Below are positions 8,769 to 17,461 of a DNA stretch of 64,000 nt, piece by piece. The notes under the pieces are model-generated. The model saw nothing but the letters and a program-made list of their open reading frames with translations, searched no databases and was not told the DNA's origin. Origin of the DNA: CAYXVJ01 sp050309435. Lineage in GTDB: Bacteria > Bacillota > Clostridia > Saccharofermentanales > Fastidiosipilaceae. Location: assembly GCA_050309435.1 (NCBI GenBank), contig JBNRMJ010000011.1:124001-188000 (forward strand). The letters are read 5' to 3'. Numbering within the stretch: the first letter of the stretch is position 1; each line of letters starts with the position of its first letter. The position numbers were made by a program, and so were the translations under genes.

Positions 8769-8796
8769 ATCAAATATTTCGTGTATCAAAGTATAT
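8769..8796. promoter_or_regulatory. Second copy of the lipid-regulon operator, before marR-acp-kinase
   Basis: Aligned without gaps to 1095-1122, 23 of 28 bases agree, in the same orientation relative to the gene it precedes, including ATCAAATATTT and AAGTATAT. The latter reads as a TATACT -10 box on the minus strand in both. The inverted symmetry is weaker here than at 1088-1116. Confidence 0.65.
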
Positions 8797-8868
8797 GAAT
8801 ATAGTCTACTCATTTACGCATAGCGGCGCAAGTAACTCAAGCTACTTTTCCTGACGGCATGAAAGAAA

Positions 8869-8898
8869 CCTGATCCTTCGCAAGGGCAAAGGACCAGG
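8869..8898 (-). terminator. Terminator of pta-ackA
   Basis: On the minus strand CCTGGTCCTT pairs with AAGGATCAGG (8898-8889 with 8878-8869, one G-T), followed by TTTCTTTC, 28 bases after the ackA stop. Confidence 0.75.
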
Positions 8899-8925
8899 CT
8901 TGTCTTATTTATGAAGCCAAAAGCT

Positions 8926-10137
8926 TTATGCCTGATTTGCCAGACGCTCGGTATCCTGAGCAATCACGAGTTCTTCGTTCGTAGGTATATTGAATATTCT
9001 CACTCTGGAAGCCGCAGTCGCGACATCAGCTTCGTTACGTGTCTGGTTGGCTTCGGTATCGATTTCAACACCCATAAAGCTCAAACCGTTGCAGACACGT
9101 TCGCGAATATCAGGTGTGTTTTCGCCAACGCCGGCTGTAAAGACGATGGCATCCAGACCGTTCATCGCAGCGGCATAAGCACCAACGTACTTCTTTACGC
9201 TGTAAGCGAACATTTCGATGGCCAGCTGAGCTCTTTCGTTACCACTGTCGGCCGCTTCGTAAAGATCCCGGAAATCCGAACTGACACCGGAAATACCCAG
9301 CACGCCGGAGTGCTTGTTCAGAATGCGATCGACATCCTGGATTGTATCCATGTTTGCATCTTCGTCTTCTTTTTCGAGCAAAAACTTAATAATGGCAGGA
9401 TCGATATCACCGCTTCTCGTGCCCATCGGAACACCGGCCAGAGGAGTCAGACCCATGGAGGTATCAATGCTCTTACCTCCATCAACCGCGGCAATCGACG
9501 AACCGTTTCCAAGATGGCAGGTAACGATCTTTAAATCCTCGATGGGTTTGCCGAGCAGCTCGGCCGCACGTCTGGCGACGAACTGATGGCTGGTGCCGTG
9601 GAAACCGTAGCGACGCACACCGTATTTCTTGTAAAGTTCATAAGGGACAGCGTACATGTAGGCATGAGCCGGCATGGTCTGATGGAAAGCCGTATCAAAC
9701 ACGGCTACCTGAGGTATACCGGGCATGGCAAGTTCGCAGGCTTCGATACCTGTCATGTTGGCGGGGTTATGAAGCGGCGCCAGATCGACGCACTCGCGAA
9801 TGGCATCTTTGACTTCGGGGGTGATCAACGCGGAACCGGCGAAAGCCTCGCCGCCATGAACGACACGGTGGCCGACGGCTTCGATTTCGCTCATGGATTT
9901 GATAACGCCATGTTCGTCGGATGTCAGGATCGACAAGACCGCTTTAACGGCGGCGGAATGGTTAGGCATATCCACAGAGATGGGTGTCGGACGATCTCCG
10001 TTCCTGGTGTGCTTGATCAAAGGTGCACCTAAACCGATACGCTCGGCTACGCCGTTAGCCATAACTTCGCCGCTTTGACTGTCCAGCAGTTGATACTTCA
10101 GCGAAGAACTGCCCGCATTGATAACTAAAATGATCAT
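8926..10137 (-). CDS. ackA: Acetate kinase
   Basis: Converts acetyl phosphate and ADP to acetate and ATP, the substrate-level phosphorylation step of acetate fermentation. Length 403 residues is standard. Visible family signatures are VINAGSSSLKYQLL at the N-terminus, GFHGTSHQFV in the middle, and the nucleotide-site segments HLGNGSSIAAV and FTAGVGENTPDIR. The gene starts 29 bases after the pta stop and both run into one terminator, so pta-ackA is one transcript. Confidence 0.98.
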   Translation of the reverse strand: MIILVINAGSSSLKYQLLDSQSGEVMANGVAERIGLGAPLIKHTRNGDRPTPISVDMPNHSAAVKAVLSILTSDEHGVIKSMSEIEAVGHRVVHGGEAFAGSALITPEVKDAIRECVDLAPLHNPANMTGIEACELAMPGIPQVAVFDTAFHQTMPAHAYMYAVPYELYKKYGVRRYGFHGTSHQFVARRAAELLGKPIEDLKIVTCHLGNGSSIAAVDGGKSIDTSMGLTPLAGVPMGTRSGDIDPAIIKFLLEKEDEDANMDTIQDVDRILNKHSGVLGISGVSSDFRDLYEAADSGNERAQLAIEMFAYSVKKYVGAYAAAMNGLDAIVFTAGVGENTPDIRERVCNGLSFMGVEIDTEANQTRNEADVATAASRVRIFNIPTNEELVIAQDTERLANQA

Positions 10138-10166
10138 TTACTTCTTTACTCCTTAGTTTTGACTGA

Positions 10167-11156
10167 TCAGGCCTGTGCCTGAACCGCAGTGATAGCTGTG
10201 ACACCGACGATATCATCGGCCGAGCAACCGCGAGACAAATCGTTCACGGGAGCCGCGATACCTTGAGTGATCGGTCCGTAGGCATCGGCCTTGGCCAGAC
10301 GTTGTACCAGTTTGTAACCGATATTTCCGGCATTGAGGTCCGGGAAAATGAGCGTATTTGCCTGACCTGCAACGGTAGAACCTGGTGCTTTCGATGCTCC
10401 TACGGAAGGAACGATCGCCGCATCAAGCTGTAATTCGCCGTCAAGCTGCAACTCGGGAGCTTTTTCCCTGGCCAGGCGGGTAGCTTCGATAACCTTTTCG
10501 GTCAGTTCGCTCTTGGCCGAACCCTTGGTTGAATAAGAAAGCATGGCTACTTTCGGTTCTGCCTGAACCAGCTGACGGAAAGACTTGGCCGAGGAAATGG
10601 CAATTTCGGAAAGAGCATCGGCATCGGGATTCTCGACCAAACCGCTGTCTCCGAAGACGAATGCACCATTGGCTCCGAATTCGCAATCCGGAACAACCAT
10701 CAGGAAGAAAGCCGAAACCAGCTTGGTTCCCGGAGCAGTCTTCAAAATCTGAAGCGCGGGGCGAAGTGTCGCTGCCGTGCTGTTAACGGAACCGGCCACC
10801 ATGCCGTCAGCCAAACCTAGCTTTACCAGCATGACACCAAAATACAGCGGGTCACTCATCGTGGTTTTAGCTTTTTCCGGAGTCATTCCTTTGTTCTTGC
10901 GAAGTTCGTAGAAAGCATCAACCATTTCAGCTGTACGTTCGAACGTTTCAGGATTGATTATAGTGGCTCCAGATACATCCCATGCTCCGGCTGCTTCTTT
11001 GATCTTATCGGCATCGCCAACGAGAACGACATTCGCGATATCACGCTCCAGTATCTTCGCTGTCGCTTCCAAAACCCGGATCTCATACGACTCCGGCAGA
11101 ACGATCGTCTTCTTGTCCGCTCTTGCGCGGTCAAAAATCGCATCCATAAATGCCAT
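10167..11156 (-). CDS. pta: Phosphate acetyltransferase
   Basis: Makes acetyl phosphate from acetyl-CoA and phosphate; first step of the acetate pathway. From the ATG at 11156 (MAFMDAIFDRA) the protein has 329 residues, the short Pta form without N-terminal DRTGG domain. Characteristic stretches are GMVAGSVNSTAATLRPALQ and FPDLNAGNIGYKLVQRL. AGAGGT lies 7 bases before the chosen ATG; the longer frame begins inside the promoter. Followed directly by ackA. Confidence 0.97.
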   Translation of the reverse strand: MAFMDAIFDRARADKKTIVLPESYEIRVLEATAKILERDIANVVLVGDADKIKEAAGAWDVSGATIINPETFERTAEMVDAFYELRKNKGMTPEKAKTTMSDPLYFGVMLVKLGLADGMVAGSVNSTAATLRPALQILKTAPGTKLVSAFFLMVVPDCEFGANGAFVFGDSGLVENPDADALSEIAISSAKSFRQLVQAEPKVAMLSYSTKGSAKSELTEKVIEATRLAREKAPELQLDGELQLDAAIVPSVGASKAPGSTVAGQANTLIFPDLNAGNIGYKLVQRLAKADAYGPITQGIAAPVNDLSRGCSADDIVGVTAITAVQAQA

Positions 11157-11213
11157 ATCATGTACCTCTTTCTTTTTGTACGCTAATTGATAATTATTAA
11201 CATGCCATCTGCT

Positions 11214-11242
11214 AGTATAAACAATGCCACTGTAGCTATCAA
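11214..11242 (-). promoter_or_regulatory. Promoter of pta-ackA
   Basis: Minus strand: -35 TTGATA (11242-11237), 17-base spacer, -10 TATACT (11219-11214); about 50 bases of leader before pta. Confidence 0.75.
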
Positions 11243-11291
11243 GCAAATCAGTAACGCAAGAGCATAAAACTTTTGTAAATAAATGTAAAGC

Positions 11292-12716
11292 CTAGTAGCT
11301 CCCTAACAAAGCCCACACATTATCGGCCAAGGTTAACTGCACGTCGTCTTTTACTGATGGATGACGAAATATCATGCCATAGATCGGACTTTGAGAAACT
11401 GTTGAAATATTCGCCTCGAGCAGGCGATCCAGTGATCTGCCATATAGATCGCTATCGTCAAGGCTTCTTGCCAGACGACAGATCTGTCCATATCGAAGAG
11501 GTAGTATTTCACTGCTCATCATGCTAACGTCTTGAAGGCTGTATGTCTCTACGAGTTCATAGTTGTTAAGACGGCTTTTCAGCCAGGCTAGCGATGCAGG
11601 GGGCAAGAGCTCTGCTTCGGCCAGGCTCAGCATGATCTTGAGCTGGTGATCCAGAGAAACCTCTGCCCTCTCCGTATAAAGCACATAAGAGGAAGAGTTT
11701 GGATTATATGCTTCGGCGAAGAGCGGATGACCGTCGCGAATGGCATCTTTCATAATACCGCTAGCATTTTCGTATAATTCGGCATACTGCGAGTCCAGTG
11801 CTTCCAGTATGCGTAGCGTGTAGAGATCAATGTCGTACAGGCGTATCAACGAAATTTCCTTAATCTCTGTTTCAGTTTTCGGAGTGAGCGTAGGAACCGA
11901 CGTAAGCTTCCCTTCTTCTCCGACAAAAACAGGCGGAGTAACGGTGATGGTTATCTGCCTTTCTGCAGCCGGCGGCAAGCCTTTTTTAGCCAGAGACAGA
12001 TAGGAGGCGGAAGTCTTTTTCAGAAGATCAAGAATATCTTTATCGCCACGGTTCGTATATTCAAGGGCTAATGCTCTCATATATATAAGGCTCGAATAAA
12101 AATCCGTGTCATCGAGTTTCTCCTCATCAAGCCAGACACTTCGATCATTACTCAACTCATTATCCGTAGCTGCTTCGTCGGCAACTCTCTTCTCGTCTTG
12201 TAAATTCGCCGGAGGGTTAGCCGCGGTGCTTCGTAATCCCTTCCGAAGCAAAGCGTCGTCCGTCAGGAAATTATCCCGAATGATCGAAAGAATCCGGTTA
12301 AACAACTCGACATCTTTTGACTCTGCCGAATAGAGTAAGAAAAGCACATGATACTCCGCTCGGAGTTCAACAGTATCGGCCTTATAGAATAAAGCCGGTC
12401 CTAAATCCAGCCAGCGCTCGTTCATAAAAGCCGCGTTCCTGCCATCATCGGATTCGTCGCCGTTGATAAACTCATTTTCCAAGCGAAGCAAGAGACGCTC
12501 GTGGTTGAGTTTCGGTCCCCATAAACCGTTATCGTTTAAGGATAAAGGAGCGTTGATATCGAATTTTACAGCTGAAAAACGTTTGGCTAAAAAATTCTGA
12601 GACACGATTAACGTGACAACCAACACACAAAGCAGAAGCAGTGTGGCGATCAGAAGTCTGAGATAAGCCCGATTTGGATTTTTATCTTGATGCATCGTAC
12701 TTTCACTTTCAACCAT
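11292..12716 (-). CDS. Unknown membrane-anchored extracytoplasmic protein
   Basis: About 474 residues from ATG 12716 (a second ATG at 12695 is equally possible). A short basic N-terminus (HQDKNPNRAYLR) precedes one membrane segment LLIATLLLLCVLVVTLIVS, and the rest should lie outside. It is rich in paired helices with repeated acidic/aromatic patterns such as DDTDFYSSLIYMRALA and RLYDIDLYTLRILEALD, vaguely recalling the six-hairpin (alpha/alpha) glycosidase fold of GH8-like proteins; I see no convincing catalytic motif, so no function is assigned. It is divergent from tmcAL and has no obvious operon partner. Confidence 0.6.
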   Translation of the reverse strand: MVESESTMHQDKNPNRAYLRLLIATLLLLCVLVVTLIVSQNFLAKRFSAVKFDINAPLSLNDNGLWGPKLNHERLLLRLENEFINGDESDDGRNAAFMNERWLDLGPALFYKADTVELRAEYHVLFLLYSAESKDVELFNRILSIIRDNFLTDDALLRKGLRSTAANPPANLQDEKRVADEAATDNELSNDRSVWLDEEKLDDTDFYSSLIYMRALALEYTNRGDKDILDLLKKTSASYLSLAKKGLPPAAERQITITVTPPVFVGEEGKLTSVPTLTPKTETEIKEISLIRLYDIDLYTLRILEALDSQYAELYENASGIMKDAIRDGHPLFAEAYNPNSSSYVLYTERAEVSLDHQLKIMLSLAEAELLPPASLAWLKSRLNNYELVETYSLQDVSMMSSEILPLRYGQICRLARSLDDSDLYGRSLDRLLEANISTVSQSPIYGMIFRHPSVKDDVQLTLADNVWALLGSY

Positions 12717-12759
12717 AAAATGCCTGCTGCGGATCAACGGCATACACTTCGTTTTTTCT

Positions 12760-12787
12760 TTGATTTTACCTATAATAATACTATAAA
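12760..12787 (+). promoter_or_regulatory. Promoter of tmcAL-tyrS
   Basis: TTGATT (12760-12765), 16-base spacer, TATAAA (12782-12787), 24 bases before the tmcAL ATG. Confidence 0.55.
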
Positions 12788-12810
12788 AACACAAGTAGAC
12801 GGGAGAACGC

Positions 12811-14073
12811 ATGAAAGCGATCGGCATCATTACAGAATATAATCCATTTCACTTCGGCCATCTGCATCAGACCCGGATCGTCCGGGAACATAAAGTCGGA
12901 AACGGGGCCATCATCGCAATAATGTCCGGTTCTTTCACTCAGCGCGGCGAAGTATCTGTCCTGGATAAATGGACACGTGCGCGTCTGGCAATACAGAACA
13001 ATGTGGATCTTGTCCTGGAGCTTCCCGCTATCTATAGCATCGCTTCTGCCGACGGTTTCGCACAAGGCGGCGTACAGAGCCTGGCCGGAGCCGGCGTTAT
13101 CGGTCAGATTGCTTTCGGCTCGGAAGCCGCTTCGCTAAAGCCGCTGGACGATATCGCAGAGTTGCTGCTGCAAGCTGATAAAGACGAGGACTTCAAACGC
13201 ATGCTTCGCGGCAATTTGCGCGAAGGTGTAGCTTATCCCGCCGCCTTGAGTCGATATGTAGAAGAAAAACTGGGGCCGGATGCGGCCCTGGAGATGAAAC
13301 AATCCAATAACATCCTGGGCATCAGTTATCTGAAAGCACTTAAATCATTACCTGCCGAGCAGAAGATGAAGGCCTGGACGCACGAGCGCATCGGAGGCGG
13401 GCATCTTGATTCGGCCAGCGAGCTAAGACGCATCTGTCGAGAACATCGTGCGGATCCGGTCCGACTGATGAAAGCTCTCGAGCGAAAACTTCCCTCCACC
13501 AGTATCGCCGCTTTGGTGACCGCAGCCCGGGAAGGAAGCCTTCTTCTGCCCGAAGATTGCAGTGTAGCCGCCTACACCTTACTGCGTCGAGGTACGGTTG
13601 AGGATATCAGTCAGATTGCCGGTATGAACGACGGCCTGGTCGAGCGCTTGATATCAAGCGCATCCAAGCTTCCGTATAAAAGCTTAGAGGATAAAGTTGC
13701 TCCGTCCATTTACGAGCGCCTGGTTGAAAACAGTCGTGCGCGCCAGCTCACCCGGGCCAGAGTCCAACGGACCCTGGCCGCGCTGATCCTGGGGGTTACC
13801 GAAGAAGATATGAGAACTGCCATGAGAGAAGGTCCGCAATATCTTCGCGTGCTTGCGTTCAACCGAACGGGCCGTTACATCCTGAAACAGATGTCCAAGT
13901 ACGCCACCCTCCCCATTATTACGAAGGCATCGGATTTTCTGGAGCATAAAGATAAGGGTGAAACATTCCGGCGCCATTACGAGCTGGATTTGATCGCATC
14001 GGATGTGCGGGACGCCCTTTGCCGAGATGGAAAAACCGGAAGAGATTTTGACACGGCGGTATACATCCGCTAA
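12811..14073 (+). CDS. tmcAL: tRNA(Met) cytidine acetate ligase (TmcAL)
   Basis: Installs N4-acetylcytidine at the wobble base of elongator tRNA-Met using acetate and ATP, assuring AUG/AUA discrimination. The 420-residue protein opens with the nucleotidyltransferase motif GIITEYNPFHFGHLHQ (residues 5-20) and has the family pattern IAIMSGSFTQRGEVSVLDKW. GGGAG precedes the ATG. Use of acetate as substrate fits an acetate-producing fermenter. tyrS follows after 32 bases, suggesting co-transcription of two tRNA-acting genes. Confidence 0.9.
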   Translation: MKAIGIITEYNPFHFGHLHQTRIVREHKVGNGAIIAIMSGSFTQRGEVSVLDKWTRARLAIQNNVDLVLELPAIYSIASADGFAQGGVQSLAGAGVIGQIAFGSEAASLKPLDDIAELLLQADKDEDFKRMLRGNLREGVAYPAALSRYVEEKLGPDAALEMKQSNNILGISYLKALKSLPAEQKMKAWTHERIGGGHLDSASELRRICREHRADPVRLMKALERKLPSTSIAALVTAAREGSLLLPEDCSVAAYTLLRRGTVEDISQIAGMNDGLVERLISSASKLPYKSLEDKVAPSIYERLVENSRARQLTRARVQRTLAALILGVTEEDMRTAMREGPQYLRVLAFNRTGRYILKQMSKYATLPIITKASDFLEHKDKGETFRRHYELDLIASDVRDALCRDGKTGRDFDTAVYIR

Positions 14074-14105
14074 ACTTGTCTAATCGAATCGTTTATTAAG
14101 GAGCA

Positions 14106-15359
14106 GTGATTAAAGTGGGTAAGAAAAACGTTTATGATGTTTTACTAGAGCGAGGCTATGTGGCACAGTGTACGAATGAAGAGGCTGTTCGCGAATATCT
14201 GGCGACACCTGGTGCAACTTTCTATATCGGCTTCGATCCGACTGCTGACAGCCTGCATGTCGGCCACTTCGTACAGATGATGGTCATGGCTCATTTACAG
14301 AGAGCCGGCCTCGTTCCCATTGCTCTGATGGGCGGCGGTACCGGCATGATCGGCGACCCTTCCGGCCGTTCCGACTTACGCCAGGTTCTGACTCCCGAAA
14401 CGATCCGGTATAATGTCGAACGTTTCGTCAAACAGATGGGCATACTGATCGACTTTAGCGATGGCAAGGCAATTATGGAGGATAACTCCGACTGGTTGCT
14501 GGAGTTAAATTTTGTCGATTTCCTGCGCGAGATCGGTTCACAGTTCACCGTCAATCACATGCTGGCGGCAGAAGCTTACAAGACACGTCTCGAAGCAGGC
14601 GGACTTACCTTCCTGGAATTCAGTTACATGCTGATGCAAGCCTATGACTTCCTTCACCTCTACCGTAAACTTGGTACGCGTTTGGAGCTGGGCGGCGACG
14701 ACCAGTGGTCGAACATTCTGGCCGGTACCGATCTGATCCGTCGTAAGGAGCAAGGCGAGGCATATGGTCTGACCTTTAAACTATTAACTACCAGCGAAGG
14801 CGTCAAAATGGGTAAAACAGCCAAAGGTGCGCTCTGGCTGGATCCCGAGAAAACATCTCCGTTCGATTTCTACCAGTACTGGCGTAACGTCTCGGATGCC
14901 GACGTCATCAACTGCATGATGCTTTTAACCTTCGTACCGACCGAAGAAGTCAATGAGTACCAGAACCTTCGCGATGCCGAGATCAATCGTGCCAAAGAGA
15001 GACTGGCTTACGAAGTGACTAAAATCGTTCACGGCGAAGCTAAAGCTAAAGAAGCCGAACAACAGGCCAAGGATCTTTTCAGCGGTACAGGCAAGTCCGA
15101 CACAATGGCTTTCACGCCTGTCAAACAGTCTGATATCGAAGCCGGTCTGCAGTTACTCGATGTTCTGGTCGAAGCTAAAGTAATCGCGTCAAAAAGCGAA
15201 GGCCGCCAGCTGATCAAGCAAAACGGCCTCCTCTTAAACGATAAGAATGTTAGTGAATTCGCGTATCTCTTAAGCGAGTCCGACTTTACGGAAGGCGAAG
15301 CCATTGTCCGTAAGGGTAAGAAAAAATTCCATAAACTGCAGCTGGTTCAGAACGCTTAA
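14106..15359 (+). CDS. tyrS: Tyrosyl-tRNA synthetase
   Basis: Charges tRNA-Tyr; class Ic synthetase with Rossmann catalytic domain and C-terminal S4-like RNA-binding domain (about residues 350-417). The HIGH equivalent is LHVGHF and the KMSKS equivalent is KMGKT, an accepted variant in TyrS. Start is uncertain: GTG at 14106 lies only 2 bases after GGAG, whereas GTG at 14115 is 11 bases after it. No T-box leader is seen upstream; it appears to rely on the tmcAL promoter. Confidence 0.97.
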   Translation: MIKVGKKNVYDVLLERGYVAQCTNEEAVREYLATPGATFYIGFDPTADSLHVGHFVQMMVMAHLQRAGLVPIALMGGGTGMIGDPSGRSDLRQVLTPETIRYNVERFVKQMGILIDFSDGKAIMEDNSDWLLELNFVDFLREIGSQFTVNHMLAAEAYKTRLEAGGLTFLEFSYMLMQAYDFLHLYRKLGTRLELGGDDQWSNILAGTDLIRRKEQGEAYGLTFKLLTTSEGVKMGKTAKGALWLDPEKTSPFDFYQYWRNVSDADVINCMMLLTFVPTEEVNEYQNLRDAEINRAKERLAYEVTKIVHGEAKAKEAEQQAKDLFSGTGKSDTMAFTPVKQSDIEAGLQLLDVLVEAKVIASKSEGRQLIKQNGLLLNDKNVSEFAYLLSESDFTEGEAIVRKGKKKFHKLQLVQNA

Positions 15360-16180
15360 TCCAAAAAAGCTTCGTTTAGCTGCACGCCGAAATCTCTTGC
15401 GATAGCCCGCAGACCATCATTCGTGATGGTCTGTTTTATTTCCAGACCACTTGATAAGACTTTTAGATAAATATCGGCGGACTTCTCGATGGTATGCATG
15501 AGACCGAAAGCCGTGTCAAAATCCGGCCCGGAGCAAAACAGTCCATGATGAGCCCAAATGACAGCCTCAAACTCGCGCATGAGCTCGCTTGTAGCCCCGG
15601 CAATGGCAGGTCCGCCGGGAACCATCCATTCCACCACGCCTACACCGCCGGGAAAAACCACGGGACATTCGGTTGCGCTCTGCCAGAGGACTTTGGTGAA
15701 GTCCTTTGCGTTTAAGGGTAAGATAAAAGTCAGGGCGATTACGGCAGGTGTATGTGCATGATAGATCACGCGGCAGCTTCCGTTTGTCGCTGCTTTACGA
15801 ATACTGTGGTTCATAAAATGGCTGGGAAACTCGCTCGTGGGCTTCGCCCCGTTCTTTAAGCCCCAGACGATTCGCCAGGCATTTCCCTGCTCGTTTACTT
15901 CCACGATACCGATATTCGACGGAATATCGAGAGCAATATTTCGGAAGTATTTACCGCTACCGGTCGTGATAAAGTACTCGCCGGCCAGATTAGAGGCTTC
16001 GACACCCATTTCGACCCACTCGCCGGGACTTTCATTTAAGTAAGGTCTGCAGGCAGCTATATCCTCGTCTTTCATGCGATAGGTCAGGTTTCCGCCGTTT
16101 CGTTCATGCCAGCCCTGAAGCCAGCCGTCCTCGCATACTCTCGCAAATGACTTTACGACATCCAATGCTTCGATCCGCAT
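15356..16180 (-). CDS. rhaD: Rhamnulose-1-phosphate aldolase
   Basis: Cleaves L-rhamnulose 1-phosphate to dihydroxyacetone phosphate and L-lactaldehyde. The 274-residue class II aldolase shows the Zn ligand pair in IYHAHTPAV and the later WAHHGLFCSG segment, as in E. coli RhaD, whose length it matches. Third gene of rhaB-rhaA-rhaD; its end overlaps the stop of the convergent tyrS gene by 4 bases, with no room for a separate terminator. Confidence 0.96.
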   Translation of the reverse strand: MRIEALDVVKSFARVCEDGWLQGWHERNGGNLTYRMKDEDIAACRPYLNESPGEWVEMGVEASNLAGEYFITTGSGKYFRNIALDIPSNIGIVEVNEQGNAWRIVWGLKNGAKPTSEFPSHFMNHSIRKAATNGSCRVIYHAHTPAVIALTFILPLNAKDFTKVLWQSATECPVVFPGGVGVVEWMVPGGPAIAGATSELMREFEAVIWAHHGLFCSGPDFDTAFGLMHTIEKSADIYLKVLSSGLEIKQTITNDGLRAIARDFGVQLNEAFLD

Positions 16181-16198
16181 CTTCTTTTACTCCTTATC

Positions 16199-17443
16199 CT
16201 ATTTTCTTTGACTCAAGACATCGGCTTCATACGCCTTAACGATTTCATACCACGCGGCATCGCCCGGAATGTTTTCCATCTTGCAGTAATGCTGCCAGAT
16301 ATCGCCGATCGGATAGGTTTTCATTTCTTCCTGGAGAACCATAAGCGATGTAAAATCACCTGCATCCTGATAAGCCTTGAGTTGCTTGTTGGGCTGTAAA
16401 AGCGCGTAAAGCAGGGCTTTTTGCATATTGCGCACGCCGATGACCCAGGCAGCTACCCGGTTGATCGATGCATCGAAAAAGTCCAAACCGATGATCACTC
16501 GATCCAAGGCATTATTTCTGACGATCTCTCTGGCGATTTCTCTGGTTTCGTCGTCGAAGCTTACCACATGATCCGAATCCCAGCGCACCGGACGCGTCAC
16601 ATGCAGCGGTACCTTATCGAAGAATGCCAGCATAGATGAAAGTTTGTCGCTGACCATTTCGGTCGGATGGAAGTGACCGTTGTCAAGCAGATAGTATACC
16701 GAAGGATGCTGAGCCGCGTAGGCCATGTAAAATTCGGCACTGCCAACCGTGTAGCTTTCCAGTCCGATACCAAAAACCTTACTCTCGACGGCATCGATCA
16801 CGCCGGGCAGTTTCTCTTGGAATATTTCATCCAGGCTTCTCTTCAAGCGAAGGCGAGGTCCCATACGGTCTCCCGGCACATCTTTGAAACCATCGGGGAT
16901 CCAGACGTTGTTGAGCACCGGGCTGCCCAGCTCTCCCGCGATATAAGACGCAATGCGTCGGGACGCAATACCATGGCGCACCCAGAATTGTCGGATATCC
17001 TCGTCCGGACTTGACAAGGTCAGGCCGTCTTTGACTTTCGGATGACTAAAGAAAGTCGGATTGAAATCAATACCGATCCCCTTCTCTTTGGCAAAGTCTA
17101 TCCAAGCCTGAAAATGCTCCGGCTGCAATTCGTCGCGCTCAACAGATATGCCTCCGGTTACTGCATAACTGGCGTGAATGTTAATCCGCTTCGTGCCGGG
17201 TATCAGCTCGATTGCTTTCGTAAAATCAGCCATCAGCTCCTTGGGATTGCGCGCACGGCCGGGATAATTTCCCGTCGCCTGGATACCTCCCGAAAGAGCT
17301 TCTCCGCTACCTTCGAACCCCTGCACATCGTCGCCTTGCCAGCAGTGAATACTGATCGGTGTTTGACGAAGTTTGGTTAACACGTCATCGACATCGATGC
17401 CGAGCGCTTCGTACATTTCCTTGGCTTCCGTAAATCTGCTCAT
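16199..17443 (-). CDS. rhaA: L-rhamnose isomerase
   Basis: Interconverts L-rhamnose and L-rhamnulose with Mn/Zn. About 414 residues from ATG 17443 (MSRFTEAKEMYEALG); GGAGG lies 6 bases before this ATG, while the upstream in-frame ATG is part of that RBS sequence. Family signatures include SIHCWQGDDVQGFE and DSDHVVSFDDE with conserved metal ligands. It lies between kinase and aldolase genes with gaps under 20 bases. Confidence 0.97.
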   Translation of the reverse strand: MSRFTEAKEMYEALGIDVDDVLTKLRQTPISIHCWQGDDVQGFEGSGEALSGGIQATGNYPGRARNPKELMADFTKAIELIPGTKRINIHASYAVTGGISVERDELQPEHFQAWIDFAKEKGIGIDFNPTFFSHPKVKDGLTLSSPDEDIRQFWVRHGIASRRIASYIAGELGSPVLNNVWIPDGFKDVPGDRMGPRLRLKRSLDEIFQEKLPGVIDAVESKVFGIGLESYTVGSAEFYMAYAAQHPSVYYLLDNGHFHPTEMVSDKLSSMLAFFDKVPLHVTRPVRWDSDHVVSFDDETREIAREIVRNNALDRVIIGLDFFDASINRVAAWVIGVRNMQKALLYALLQPNKQLKAYQDAGDFTSLMVLQEEMKTYPIGDIWQHYCKMENIPGDAAWYEIVKAYEADVLSQRK

Positions 17444-17461
17444 ATAAAACCTCCGCATATA

